DNA from: Gibbula magus
Taxonomy: Eukaryota; Mollusca; Gastropoda; Trochida; Trochidae
Direction of reading: 5' to 3'
Length of the DNA: 64,000 bases
NCBI GenBank assembly: GCA_936450465.1
Contig: OW388300.1
Location: 52,207,551 to 52,271,550, forward strand
In this document: positions 47,267 through 57,276 of the stretch, piece after piece
How the letters are laid out: each line of letters starts with the position of its first letter
How positions within the stretch are numbered: the first letter of the stretch is position 1
Notes under the pieces: generated by a model
Databases searched by the model: none
The model's input: the letters and a program-made list of their open reading frames with translations, nothing else
What the model was told of the DNA's origin: nothing
Program-made: the position numbers and the translations under genes

Positions 47267-47557
47267 TGCATGGAACTATTAACAAATGTAAAAATGTAAA
47301 TAGTTGGAAGGTCATCTTCTGTAAAACCAGTGATTTGTGATGAATGATAGGTATCTTTACACTTTTAACTGTGGAGTAGGAGGTAGTTTTATCATTCTTG
47401 CTCTATTCTCATCAGTTGAACCACAGACAGTCTGCAATTATTACCAAAATAACAGTATCATACCATATTGTCAGTCACTGTTATGTAATGTGATGTGCAT
47501 CTGTATATCATCAAACCACCTAGTGACATATTTTCCTCTTGTTAATCATTGGAACAT

Positions 47558-47563
47558 AATAAA
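47558..47563 (+). terminator. C2orf69 polyadenylation signal
   Basis: AATAAA 292 bp after the C2orf69 stop codon, in a suitable position for the 3' end of that transcript. Confidence 0.65.
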
Positions 47564-47627
47564 TTAATCAAAAACTTTGTTGTGTATGTACCTTTAATAT
47601 ATAGAGATCAGGAAGAAAACGGGATTA

Positions 47628-47770
47628 TGAATGTTCTTCTGTCCTGGACCTGAAGTTCATTTTAACTTGATGTCTGTGAAGTTTGAGATCCCGATCTCCA
47701 CATAAAGAGTTCAGCCGGTTACTGACAGCTGAGAGTTCACTCTTCATCTCATCTGTTTTTGTATGATCTA
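47628..47770 (-). CDS. possible terminal exon of an unknown minus-strand gene
   Basis: After an acceptor-like TCTTGATTATAG, the minus strand is open with HTKTDEMKSELSAVSNRLNS and then LCGDRDLKLHRHQVKMNFRS until a TAA. The residue pattern (heptad-like, charged) would suit the tail of a coiled-coil protein. No upstream exon could be matched with confidence, so this may be fortuitous. Confidence 0.3.
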
Positions 47771-47938
47771 TAATCAAGACTTACCTTTGAAATAATAGGT
47801 TTATAATTTACAATTCTAGTTCGTCAAGTTCATTAGAAGAAGATGTTCCAGTCACTTAACATCTAACTGTTCAAAGTTGCAAAGTTGCAAAGAATTGTGA
47901 TTGCTCAAGGCATTCAAACAACAATATCACCATCTTCC

Positions 47939-48129
47939 ACCTGCTGGGTATAACTTGCGCAAGTGTCCATCACTGTCTGGTTAAACCTTGCTGCATTTCC
48001 TTTGCTTTCCTGTGCTAGTGCAATGGGGCATTCTTTGATGTTCAGGTGCTGCTGACCACTACCCTAGCACATGAAAGTAAAAGAAATGTGGAAAAACCAG
48101 CTATGCCTTTGTTATTGAGCAAGCATAAC
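47939..48129. mobile_element. MITE-like element, GCAAGGCATAAC family, diverged
   Basis: The left part (GGGTATAACTTGCGCAAGTG, CCTTGCTGCATTTCC) and the right inverse part (GAAATGTGGAAAAACCAGCT) resemble the copy at 28009. Confidence 0.6.
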
Positions 48130-50991
48130 TGTAAGAACAGAAAGACTTTCTGGATAACAACTTCTTTAATGTGAAAATACACTTGGGAGTCACTCCTTCA
48201 TCAGGTGGAATGTAAGCCAAGGAAATAACAAAATGGGATACATTTATGTATATTATAGCAAACAAAACAATGGTGAAGAAACTCACTCAGGGAGATTAAC
48301 ATGCATGAGAATTGTATACACTTTGGATTTATAATACAAACGTGAGGAGAATAAAATACATGAGAATGGTATACAATGAGGATTTGCAATACAAACATTG
48401 AATAGATGGTATGTCTGAATAGTTTTCAGACAGTCCCAAGTTCCAAACACTACTGTGGAAAATGTAAGAATATGGTGCTTCTGAAAAATAATTACTATCC
48501 ATCTGTCTGTGAAGATTTCACTTGTTTTACTTCTTCTCCTCAAACACTGGCTCCAGAGAGCAGAAATCTTATTGACAAATGCCTTCACTATGGGGATTTT
48601 AAATTTGAGATTTTGACCCTTAATCATGGCCACAGGTAGGACCTTCTCAAGATAAGAATGCAAAAGTCGTGTGTATACACTATACACTTCTTGTATACTG
48701 TAAATTTGCGAAAAACCCGTGGCCCCTCTATATTTTTATTGCATCCGCCATGAACAATTCTGGGTTTTGATGAATTTGTTTATTTGGAAGATCACAGCAA
48801 GGAATTGTGTAATTGTGTAATACCAGAACCATTTGATGCGATTTGCCATCAGCGTTTTACCATACTAAACCTGAGTTACAGATCCAATGGCTCTAATTGT
48901 GTTTAGTTGTCTGCTTAAAACAACACGAACAAGATTCTAAGTAGGCCTATGTACAGGGGTTCGAATCGCTGTTTTGACAATATTTTCAAAATTCAAAATC
49001 TAGATTTTTGCATTCATATACTGTTTATATACGATATTGTGAGCTCATATTCCAAATTTGAGCGAAAAATCTGTAAAGAAATAAAGATTTGAGATAAATA
49101 TCCCCGCTATTAATATAAAGACACAAGGGAGTACACTTGCGATACGAAGTTCTGATCGAAAACCGTAAGGCCAAACTGGGTGATATAGTGGAGAGTAACG
49201 GAGCATATATAAAACCCTGGGTAACCGAGGATGACTATTCTAACGTTCGGTTCAATAAACCTTTGCTTTTCTCACAACAAATGTATAGAACATAAAGACC
49301 GGTCTTTTGCCTTTCTGTGTGTCCCATTGTTCATAAATACTACTTTAAAGCCTCTCTCAATTTTGTCTAAAATGGCATATTTACAAACTATATAAGCACC
49401 ACTTCCCGTGAAAATGATATTTTTATAAACATTATGTCCGTTCATTGTCACGGATTTTTGGGGGTTTTTTTTAATTTTATTTTTTTCTCACTCTCAGTTC
49501 AATGATATTGTGCCAACATTCACTTCCATTTCCATTGCAATCTACGTTTATTCAGTAAATTTTCATTACGTTTGATTTAGGAAATGAATCCCCAAATTTG
49601 TGCATGATGTTTTGAATAACAAAATCGTGATATTGAAAAGAATTATCGTTAGTGGGATACCATTAAAATAGTTGGACATTGATCAACTAGCAATTATTAG
49701 AATCAGGGAACAACATATATTTCATCTATATTTTTAAAACTTAAAAAAACCTGCATTACACTTCAATTATAATTGTCTGATGTTCTAATTAAAAATACGT
49801 GTTTAAAAAACAATTACCCATTTCTTATTTAATATATCAAGCAATATATATAACAAGTATTTGAAGCAGTCAAGCGTGAATTGTTATGGGACCATATTTT
49901 CCCATGATTAATGGCATTGGTAAAACGGTTACATTGATGTTTTCAAATAAATGTAATATATATAGTAACACTTGCATTAAATGAACTTAAAAGTAGTACG
50001 CATTCTTAAGCAATATTTCTGAATTTAAAACATTAAATTTAAATACAAGAAAAGTCCAGATCAGTTGATTCACATTTTAAACAATATAATTTTAACTTCA
50101 ACATCCCAAAACATGAAAATACATATGAATAAAGACTGAAAACTGATAAACACAATAGCACTGGTAATTTCAAAAGCATATTGGGACTGTTGAATTTGAT
50201 AATTGAATCGACTGTAACAGAATATGATGTTTCACTAAATCATATATATGTACTGTTTTGGATTAAAATGACCATTCATTAATATATTGGCATAAACATT
50301 GTTTCAAAGATATTTTAATTTAAAAATATGACGTGTCCCAACTGTATTTTCTGGGTCACATTTATTTATATATTTTCTTCAAAAGTCCTGTTCAAGAATA
50401 AAAATAAATGTGATTATGTGATATGTGATTTTCCTTTATTGCATCCTACGTTATGTATAATGTAATACACAACAAGCTAGGGTTTCCGATGCAGACTTGT
50501 CAATTTTACTCTCGGCATAGCAACCCACGTGGAAGTGAATCTTCTCGACTATCTTCATCATGCAGGTTAATCTTGTCACGCATTGCTGAATGAAACGGTT
50601 GTTATATATGGTTCTAAATGTGCTGTAAATATACAAATTATTGGCATTTTACCTGACTCATAAACTTTGTTTCCCTTTCGTTTGTTTGAAAATAATAGAC
50701 TTGGTCTATATTTAGACTGGAAAACACGTTCATTAATTTATTATTGTAAATCGAAAAAGCAAATCTGCGATAAATGGAATTCATTGATAAAGATTTTGGG
50801 TAATTTTCCGGTATGTTTATCAACATAATCAAGGCTATTTAATGTTGCTCAAGATTCCATCAAGTCCGTCCACGGACAATTTGAGTCCGTTCTGTATAAT
50901 TCATGAGTTTAATGTGACTATAAAGGCAGTATGTCAACGGAACCGTTGACGCTACACTTCAGAAGAGAGAAAAAACGTTGACAATGGTATA
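48130..50991. other. gene-free stretch
   Basis: A single relic of the 22.2-kb repeat family lies at about 48470-48660 (GGGGATTTTAAATTTGAGAT). The rest is AT-rich and I found no gene. A minus-strand frame at 50451-50636 has no motif. Confidence 0.45.
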
Positions 50992-51135
50992 CAGGGGGTT
51001 GTAGTCAAAAGGGCCGAATGTCAACAGGGCCGAGAACTGCATAGTCAAAAGGGCCGAAGGAAAAAGTCAAAAGGGCCGAGCCATTTAGTCAAATGGGCCG
51101 TGTTCCAAGTCATATTGGCCGAATAAAAAAAATAC
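50992..51135. mobile_element. MULE terminal region with GGCCGA repeats
   Basis: CAGGGGGTTGTAGTCAAAAG opens a block with five clustered AGTCAAA(A/T)GGGCCG-type repeats. It matches the right end of the element at 37854-39527 almost base for base in its outer part. It marks one end of the decayed MULE that continues to the right. Confidence 0.85.
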
Positions 51136-52085
51136 CAACAAATAACATAAAATAAAATATTTAGGTTTCAACTTTTATTGACATCGTAACAACATTTCAA
51201 CAATATATTTATTGTCGCACTATTCATTGGTTCAAAGACCATCATGATCGTCTTCACTCGTGGTGATCGGGCAGGACTTGGAGTAACTTCCTGAAGACTT
51301 TGATGTAGTCGATGGTTCTGCGACGGGACATCAAGATAAAGAATAGAGGAACCATCTTCATCTGCTGGTCAGCCTTCAGGTAGCCATGTACAACACTAGT
51401 TGGTAGAAAGGACTCCTAACAACCTTGAAAGTCCCATCTACAAACCACTGATGTACCATGGATAGCCTGGACAATTGCCGGTCGGTAGCAAAAAAGAGGT
51501 GTGTCTCTCCTTTAACCATGACGTCGGCACGCAGAAACCCCTCTGGCAGGAACGACTCTACAAGCTACAATCAGAAATAACATTTTTATAACATTACATT
51601 GTTATATTACATATATTTTTTTTCTGATCTTGGATATATTTGGATATTATTCTTAAGTCATCATTATCACAATAAATGTTACCTCAAAATCAAGATATTT
51701 AGGATTCTTTGGACGAAGAGTTTCCCGGCATCGGTTGGCAATTCTGGTCAAATACTCCGTGTTGTCTCTGCTTCCTGGTGGCATGACAGGGGCAACAATG
51801 TCATCAACCACGTCTTCAGCAATAGACCGGGCAGGCTTGAACAGATCTTGAACAGCAGTCCTCTTTACCTATAACAATAAGACAATGATGATAAATACAC
51901 ACCTCGTTAAGACATGATATATACACTGGGATTAACTCTTGAATACACACTTCGTTAAGAGCTTGTTAATCTATTCTTGGAGCTTACCGGTAATTAGCTT
52001 CATTAGGCATACAATAGACTGAGATTAACTCTACTCACCTGGGCTCTCACTTGAACTGAGAACAGTTTGCCGGCTTCTGCAGTGA

Positions 52086-52142
52086 CAGACAGACAGACAG
52101 ATAGTTTATTTTTGTCTCACCTCAACATAATACAGAAATATA
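52086..52142 (-). mobile_element. LINE 3' tail (distal part, left of the pogo-like insertion)
   Basis: On the minus strand: TATTTCTGTATTATGTTGAG, GTGAGACAAAAATAAACTAT and a (CTGT)n tail. It continues the LINE fragment at 56782-57158 across the inserted pogo-like transposon. Confidence 0.8.
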
Positions 52143-52330
52143 TAGGGGAGACCGGGGCAGGTTCGTCCCCTTTTCACTAAAATTAAGCTAGAGAGTTCGT
52201 TTAATGACATATCCTTGCGCGTGTTTGTACAGATATAGAGCGACAACTTGGCTTTCTTGCAGTAATTGTTCAGAGTGCCTAATATCATATATTTTCCCAT
52301 AACTGTGTTTTTGAGAGAACAAGTTGAAAA

Positions 52331-52597
52331 GCCGAACTTACCCCGCCTCGGGGCAGGTTCGGCTACCCCCTGGGGCAGGTTCGGCCATGCTTGGGACCAA
52401 TCGGGGCACGTTCGGCCAACACCAATTAAAGAAAGGGACAAGAGATATATTCTCAATAAATATATTAAAAGTTACATATTTGCGAAAAAGGCGACATAAC
52501 ATTGCTTTACAAAGATATATTTTATGATGATGTAGATTCAGTATTTATCTGGTGACATGGTTTTAAAAAAATCGAAGTGCATGGCCGAACGTGCCCC
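52331..52597. repeat. left subterminal motif cluster of the pogo-like element
   Basis: The motif GGGGCANGTTCGGCC occurs at 52350, 52372 and 52403 in forward orientation. It occurs inverted at 52331 (GCCGAACTTACCCC) and 52583 (GGCCGAACGTGCCCC). It matches the inner part of the terminal repeat and probably marks transposase binding sites. Confidence 0.8.
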
Positions 52598-52845
52598 TGG
52601 AATGAAAAAGAGATTTAGGAAAAAGTGTTGGATATTTTGTGTTTTATTCAAACTGTAACAAGTATGATAATTGAATGCAACATACTTTTAACAAGATAAC
52701 TAAACATTTTGGCCATTAAACAATCTATTTCATGGAAAACGAAATTGCGGAAATTATATCCTTTGAAGTACAAACACATCAAACCAAAATGGCATAAACA
52801 TCAGCCAACAATCATGAGGGATGTGAATAATGTTCACAATTAACG

Positions 52846-55800
52846 TCAATCACAGTTGTGACAAGTGTATCCTAACATGCCTTGTGTCCCAGCACATTCT
52901 TCATGGGACCACAAGGCACACATGCTGCATTGAACCCAGGTTTCGTTAGGTCTGCTATCACACCAAGATTCTCCGCAGACTAAACAGTTGGTCTCATCTC
53001 CAGAATTGATCACCTGTGTTATTCTGGTTTTCTTGGTTGACTTCCTTCGTTTACCACTTTGCCGTGATGAGGTAGAGGCACGATGAGCCTTCCGTGGTGG
53101 AGTAGGGGAAGCATCAGGAGCCTTCTGTGGTAGAGTAGAGGAAGCATCAGGAGCCTTTCGTGGTGGAGTAGAGGAAGCATCAGAAGCCTTCCGTGGTGGA
53201 GTAGAAGCATCAGGAACCTTCCGTGGTGGGGTAGAAGCATCAGGAGCACTTCGTGGTGGAGTAGGGGAAGCATCAGGAGCCTTCCGTGGTGGGGTAGAAG
53301 CATCAGGAGCACTTCGTGGTGGAGTAGGGGAAGCATCAGGAGCCTTCCGTGGTGGGGTAGAAGCATCAGGAGCACTTCGTGGTGGAGTAGGGGAAGCATC
53401 AGGAGCCTTTCGTGGTGGAGTAGAGGAAGCATCAGAAGCCTTCCGTGGTGGAGTAGAAGCATCAGGAACCTTCCGTGGTGGGGTAGAAGCATCAGGAGCA
53501 CTTCGTGGTGGAGTAGGGGAAGCATCAGGAGCCTTTCGTGGTGGAGTAGAGGAAGCATCAGAAGCCTTCCGTGGTGGAGTAGAAGCATCAGGAGCCTTTC
53601 GTGGTTGAGTAGAAGCAACAGGAGCCTTCCGTGGTGGGGTAGAAGCATCAGGAGCCTTTCGTGGTGGAGTAGGGGAAGCATCAGGAGCCTTTCGTGGTGG
53701 AGTAGGGGAAGCACCAGAAGCCTTTCGTGGTGGAGTAGGGGAAGCACCAGGAGCACTTCGTGGTGGAGTAGAAGCACCAGAAGCCTTTCGTGGTGGAGTA
53801 GGGGAAGCACCAGGAGCACTTCGTGGTGGAGTAGGGAAAGCATCAGGAGCACTTCGTGGTGGTGTACATGTAGGAACATCAGAAACATCTTGAGGTGGCC
53901 TTTTTGGTTCAGCTGATGCCATAGACGGGCAGGTATTTGATGTTGTAGAAGTTTCAGATGATTTGCAACAATTGCCACAAGTATAATGCAACATTTCAAG
54001 TAAATTAGCACAATCCTCATGAGCCCAATATTTGCAGATACTGCACTGGATCCACGTCTCACGGGGCCTGCTATTGGACCACGTTCCCTGACAAACTAAG
54101 CATATCTCTGATTCGGTCGATTGGTTTCGTTTTGAAGTGCAACGTTTCTTTTTTTTCACAGGCTTGCTTGTCTTCTTCGGCAGTGTAGATCCTAGGCTCT
54201 TCCTCGCTTTGGTATTCTGGCGTGCTTGTCTCTTCTCCTGTTCAACCCTTAGAGCTTCCTTCTCTGGTGTATCGGTATCCTTGCGTTGGGGAGCTTTAGG
54301 GTGAGGACTTACACTTTCTGGTGAAAATCCATTGTCTGATGACTGGTCAAACGTGGTGGATGTTGTAGTGGTTGAATCACTTTCTGTTGCCCTGGCTACG
54401 TAAGTTGATTGACAGAAGACAGCACTGTAATGGGCTGCCACGCCTGTGCCATTCAGCGTTAGGTAGATGGTATGCTCAATGCCAATGCCTGGTCTTCCTG
54501 GGACTTGAAACACCTCGTAGACAACTCCATTCAAACAGTGCACTACAATTGCCTTCATTTGCAATGTATTGCACAATGCGTTTAGAATCATATCTCCCAT
54601 GTTGTTGTCATAATCACTGTCTGCTAAAAATCTTCGAACAGCTGATGATACATCCGGGTCCTCGGTCAAAGAAAATTCTGCATAGAAGTCACTGTGATCT
54701 TCGACTTCTTGTACCAGACGCTTGCCAATGTCTTCAGGTGTAAAGATTCCACATCCGGAAACTTGAAGTGCTGTGCTAACTGAATAAAGTAAGCAATGTC
54801 CGTCAACTCGGACTGGTATGACTGACATCTGTCGATCGTTCATGTAGCGAACTAGAACATCATTGCTAGTACTTCGATGATCTTTGTCCCCAGTAGCTTC
54901 AGGGGTATCCATTTGACGAATTGTACTTGCTGATTCAGTGGAGTCGGTAAGGGGACGATCCGTAACACTGGATGCGATAAAATCGTCGTCAGAGAAGATT
55001 TCATTCTGAAAGGGGAATATTCCAGCTTTTGCAAAGCCACTACAGATGTTTCTCATCGTCAGGGCAGCCTGCCATGGTTCATGTAAGATGGAAGCGGTAT
55101 CATAGATTGAGATTGGCCTGCCAGGATGGTTGCGTAGCCAGTTGGTTTGAGATTGAGAAATCTTCTTCTTCAAAGGACCAAACACAGAAAGATCCAAGGG
55201 TTGCAAGCGATGGGAACAGTGCGGTGGAAATGATAGCATGATGATTCCATTGGACCTGGCATACTCTAGCACCTGTATTGACAAATGTGAGTCGTGGTTA
55301 TCTAGAAAAACCAAGACAGGCTTTTCCTTCGAGGGTTTTGCATGCTCCACAAAATGTTGGCAGAACTTGAGGAAATTGTCGGCTGTCATCCATCCAGATT
55401 TATGTGCCGAACCCCTGGAACCAACTGGTGCTCCTGTCAAGAAGTGTTCACGAAAGTTCACACGTGGGTAAATGAGAAACGGTGGGATAACTTGACCAGA
55501 TTCAGAAATCGCTGCACACAGGGTAACCAGCTGACCTCGCTCTGCAGATGTCAATGCCCCTACTTGCTTAACACCAGTTGCAGCCACAATTTTATTAGGC
55601 TTGCCAACTGTCATTATTCCAGTCTCATCAATGTTCCAGATATCCTTCGCGTCAAAGGGGTACCTGTCCATAACATCAGCAAGTTTAGTGAAGAACATTG
55701 AAACATTAGCCTTGTTGAATGCTGTTGCCCTCCCAATACTTGTAGACTCCGGTGTTCGCATTGACAATGAGGGATGTCTCTTCATAAACCCGGAGAACCA

Positions 55801-56199
55801 GTCAGCACCAGCCATTTCTTGGTCGCTCCATTTTGCAGGCATTTTTATTTCAAAACGCTTTGCACATTGGTAAGCTAGTGAACGAACATCTTTTGGACTG
55901 AGTCCAAAATATATTTCGGCAGCTCGTTTGAGATATCCCTCAAGTTGTTTTTCCTGGTCCTCAGTAAACACTTTTTTGTGTTTTGAATATCCAATTGCAA
56001 AATCGTCCAGCGAGTGTTGATCTGGTACTGCTTTGAGTCTTCTTAAATAGCTCTGCAAGGTCGATCTAGGCATGTCAAACTTTGCAGCCGTTTTCTTCAT
56101 ACCATCGCCAGTGCTTTGATGGTGGTCTATTGCACTTCTAATGACATCAGGGTGCATATTCCCAGATCGGTCAGTTTTTCGGACATATGTGCGGACCAT
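52846..56199 (-). CDS. pogo-like transposase fused to OTU protease and two PHD fingers
   Basis: Single frame; the ATG at 56199 (MVRTYVRKTDR, numbered M17) is the likely start because an acceptor-like ACTTTCAG lies just upstream, giving 1117 aa. The in-frame ATG at 56247 would give 1133, and the numbers below use that start. A psq/CENP-B-type HTH lies at about 30-75. The pogo catalytic core has D207 (IWNIDETG), D316 (VFLDNHDSH) and D352 (HRLQPLDLSVFGPLK), a DD35D spacing. An OTU-type cysteine protease follows with D482 and C485 (VDGHCLLYSV) and H606 (AAHYSAV). PHD finger 1 is C4HC3: C716, C719, C735, C738, H743, C746, C757, C760. A proline-rich repeat of PDASPTPPRKA units covers about 795-1065. 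A second PHD finger ends at C1132. Transposition activity follows from the family; the roles of the OTU and PHD parts are inference (deubiquitination, chromatin reading). Confidence 0.93.
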   Translation of the reverse strand: MVRTYVRKTDRSGNMHPDVIRSAIDHHQSTGDGMKKTAAKFDMPRSTLQSYLRRLKAVPDQHSLDDFAIGYSKHKKVFTEDQEKQLEGYLKRAAEIYFGLSPKDVRSLAYQCAKRFEIKMPAKWSDQEMAGADWFSGFMKRHPSLSMRTPESTSIGRATAFNKANVSMFFTKLADVMDRYPFDAKDIWNIDETGIMTVGKPNKIVAATGVKQVGALTSAERGQLVTLCAAISESGQVIPPFLIYPRVNFREHFLTGAPVGSRGSAHKSGWMTADNFLKFCQHFVEHAKPSKEKPVLVFLDNHDSHLSIQVLEYARSNGIIMLSFPPHCSHRLQPLDLSVFGPLKKKISQSQTNWLRNHPGRPISIYDTASILHEPWQAALTMRNICSGFAKAGIFPFQNEIFSDDDFIASSVTDRPLTDSTESASTIRQMDTPEATGDKDHRSTSNDVLVRYMNDRQMSVIPVRVDGHCLLYSVSTALQVSGCGIFTPEDIGKRLVQEVEDHSDFYAEFSLTEDPDVSSAVRRFLADSDYDNNMGDMILNALCNTLQMKAIVVHCLNGVVYEVFQVPGRPGIGIEHTIYLTLNGTGVAAHYSAVFCQSTYVARATESDSTTTTSTTFDQSSDNGFSPESVSPHPKAPQRKDTDTPEKEALRVEQEKRQARQNTKARKSLGSTLPKKTSKPVKKKKRCTSKRNQSTESEICLVCQGTWSNSRPRETWIQCSICKYWAHEDCANLLEMLHYTCGNCCKSSETSTTSNTCPSMASAEPKRPPQDVSDVPTCTPPRSAPDAFPTPPRSAPGASPTPPRKASGASTPPRSAPGASPTPPRKASGASPTPPRKAPDASPTPPRKAPDASTPPRKAPVASTQPRKAPDASTPPRKASDASSTPPRKAPDASPTPPRSAPDASTPPRKVPDASTPPRKASDASSTPPRKAPDASPTPPRSAPDASTPPRKAPDASPTPPRSAPDASTPPRKAPDASPTPPRSAPDASTPPRKVPDASTPPRKASDASSTPPRKAPDASSTLPQKAPDASPTPPRKAHRASTSSRQSGKRRKSTKKTRITQVINSGDETNCLVCGESWCDSRPNETWVQCSMCALWSHEECAGTQGMLGYTCHNCD
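53090..53870. repeat. in-frame 36/39-bp coding repeat
   Basis: Tandem units reading GGTGGAGTAG(GGGAA)GCATC AGGAGCCTTCCGT, all multiples of three, encode about 20 PDAS(P)TPPRKA repeats between the two PHD fingers of the pogo-like protein. Higher-order repetition is visible, for example 53161-53280 resembles 53401-53520. Confidence 0.92.
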
Positions 56200-56311
56200 T
56201 TTGGTGTGCTCTGAAAGTATACAATGTTTGTTTATATTTTCTATCATTAAACAGTAACTATTGCACTCCAGTTAATATATCACAAAACAATTACTGTCTA
56301 GATAAGTGTGT

Positions 56312-56770
56312 GGGGCACATTCATCCAGGGGGGATGAACCTACCCCGCATTCGGGGTAGGTTCATCCCCCCTGGCCAAACGTGCCCCGTCATTAATAGCC
56401 AAACGTGCCCCAGACCAATATTTCCTCATTATGTAACGTTTGCGATAATCCAGAGCCACCATACCCAAATTACACAATCATTACTTACAGACCTTGTTAT
56501 GTTCCTTGACACCACATGAGGAACAAATGCGTAAATACAAGTACTGTTTTGCAAAAAGAAACTGAATTGCAGATGAAAATTTTACTCACCTTGGTGAAAT
56601 ACGGTTTTTCTTTCACAGAATGTAAAAGGCACGTGTTACAGCCGCCATTTTGTTATCTGTATGTGAGTTAGGTCACGTGGTTTCTTTGGAATCACCAATT
56701 CAAGTTAAGCAGACCACCTAAAAAAAGTTATGGGGGAAAGATGAACGTGCCCCGGGGACGAACCTGCCCC
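56312..56770. repeat. right subterminal motif cluster of the pogo-like element
   Basis: GGGGCACATTCATCC-type motifs lie at 56312, 56332 (inverted), 56353, 56373 (inverted), 56398 (inverted) and 56740 (inverted), plus the terminal copy at 56756. They flank the transposase start, so they may also affect its transcription. Confidence 0.8.
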
Positions 56771-56781
56771 GGTCTCCCCTA

Positions 56782-57158
56782 CACATTCAATACAAATACA
56801 AAATCAAAGTATTAAAAAGTTGAGCCATTCCCTAAGGAATTACGAGAGACACTTTTCATAAAAAAGCAATAATTGATAAAAGTAATACATGATAGAAAAT
56901 TGTACAAGGTGAAATAAACATTAAGATATATACATATTTGCAGTGGGTTTTTTAAGAATATTAAAACAGGTTTTGGCAGATAAAAACGATAACTCTGGGG
57001 AGGCCAAAATAACACTGACCTTCTCCACATCATTAAGATGTATAAAACCATCTGAGAGATAAGTACATTTTGATAAAATAGGCATTCGTTCATCAGCATA
57101 TAAAGGACAGTACGATAAAACATGTTTTTCATCTTCGATAAAATCTTTACAGTAAAAA
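56782..57158 (-). mobile_element. LINE 3' fragment with C-terminal knuckle (right of the pogo-like insertion)
   Basis: The minus-strand frame reads CFYCKDFIEDEKHVLSYCPL and continues to a stop after NILKKPTANMYIS, which is a LINE C-terminal cysteine/histidine knuckle. The 5' end is truncated at about 57158 inside the MULE zinc-finger exon. The 3' UTR is split by the pogo-like transposon and resumes at 52142. Confidence 0.85.
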
Positions 57159-57276
57159 CAGTGTGAGAGTGGATAAGTTTTCCAGGTTGTCTTTCTCCAG
57201 TTTCTTTGTATTCGACGACCGTAGCCTTGCATGGACGTTTACTGCATCTGTTATATGTCTTTTTTGGGGGGACCTC

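Larger units (their letters stand above)
52145..56779 (-). mobile_element. intact pogo-like (Tc1/mariner superfamily) transposon
   Basis: Perfect 26-bp terminal inverted repeats (GGGGAGACCGGGGCAGG continuing TTCGTCCCC) begin at 52145 and end at 56779. They are flanked by TA at 52143-52144 and 56780-56781, the superfamily's target duplication. The 4635-bp element carries one long uninterrupted transposase frame on the minus strand and clusters of terminal-repeat-like motifs inside both ends. It sits within a LINE 3' UTR that itself lies within a MULE. Perfect termini and the open frame indicate a young, possibly active copy. Confidence 0.95.
51254..57276 (-). pseudogene. MULE transposase relic (FLYWCH + MULE domain), interrupted
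   Basis: Minus-strand exon pieces: 57276-57159, then 52085-52039, 51868-51683 and 51564-51254, with plausible GT-AG borders. The first piece has a FLYWCH-like zinc motif (TYNRCSKRPCKATVVEYKET then HSH). The later pieces read [28 protein letters not shown] and [12 protein letters not shown], holding the first catalytic aspartate of Mutator-like transposases. A frameshift lies near 51400, between the QLV and HGYLKAD segments, and a stop at 51254-51256 removes the rest of the catalytic domain. A LINE fragment plus a pogo-like transposon interrupt the zinc-finger exon between HSHT and TAEAGKLF. The gene is dead. Confidence 0.85.

Noticed and set aside
53019..54062. 347-codon alternative minus-strand frame rich in LLMLPLLHH
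   Set aside because: It is a shadow of the in-frame repeat in the pogo-like transposase gene.
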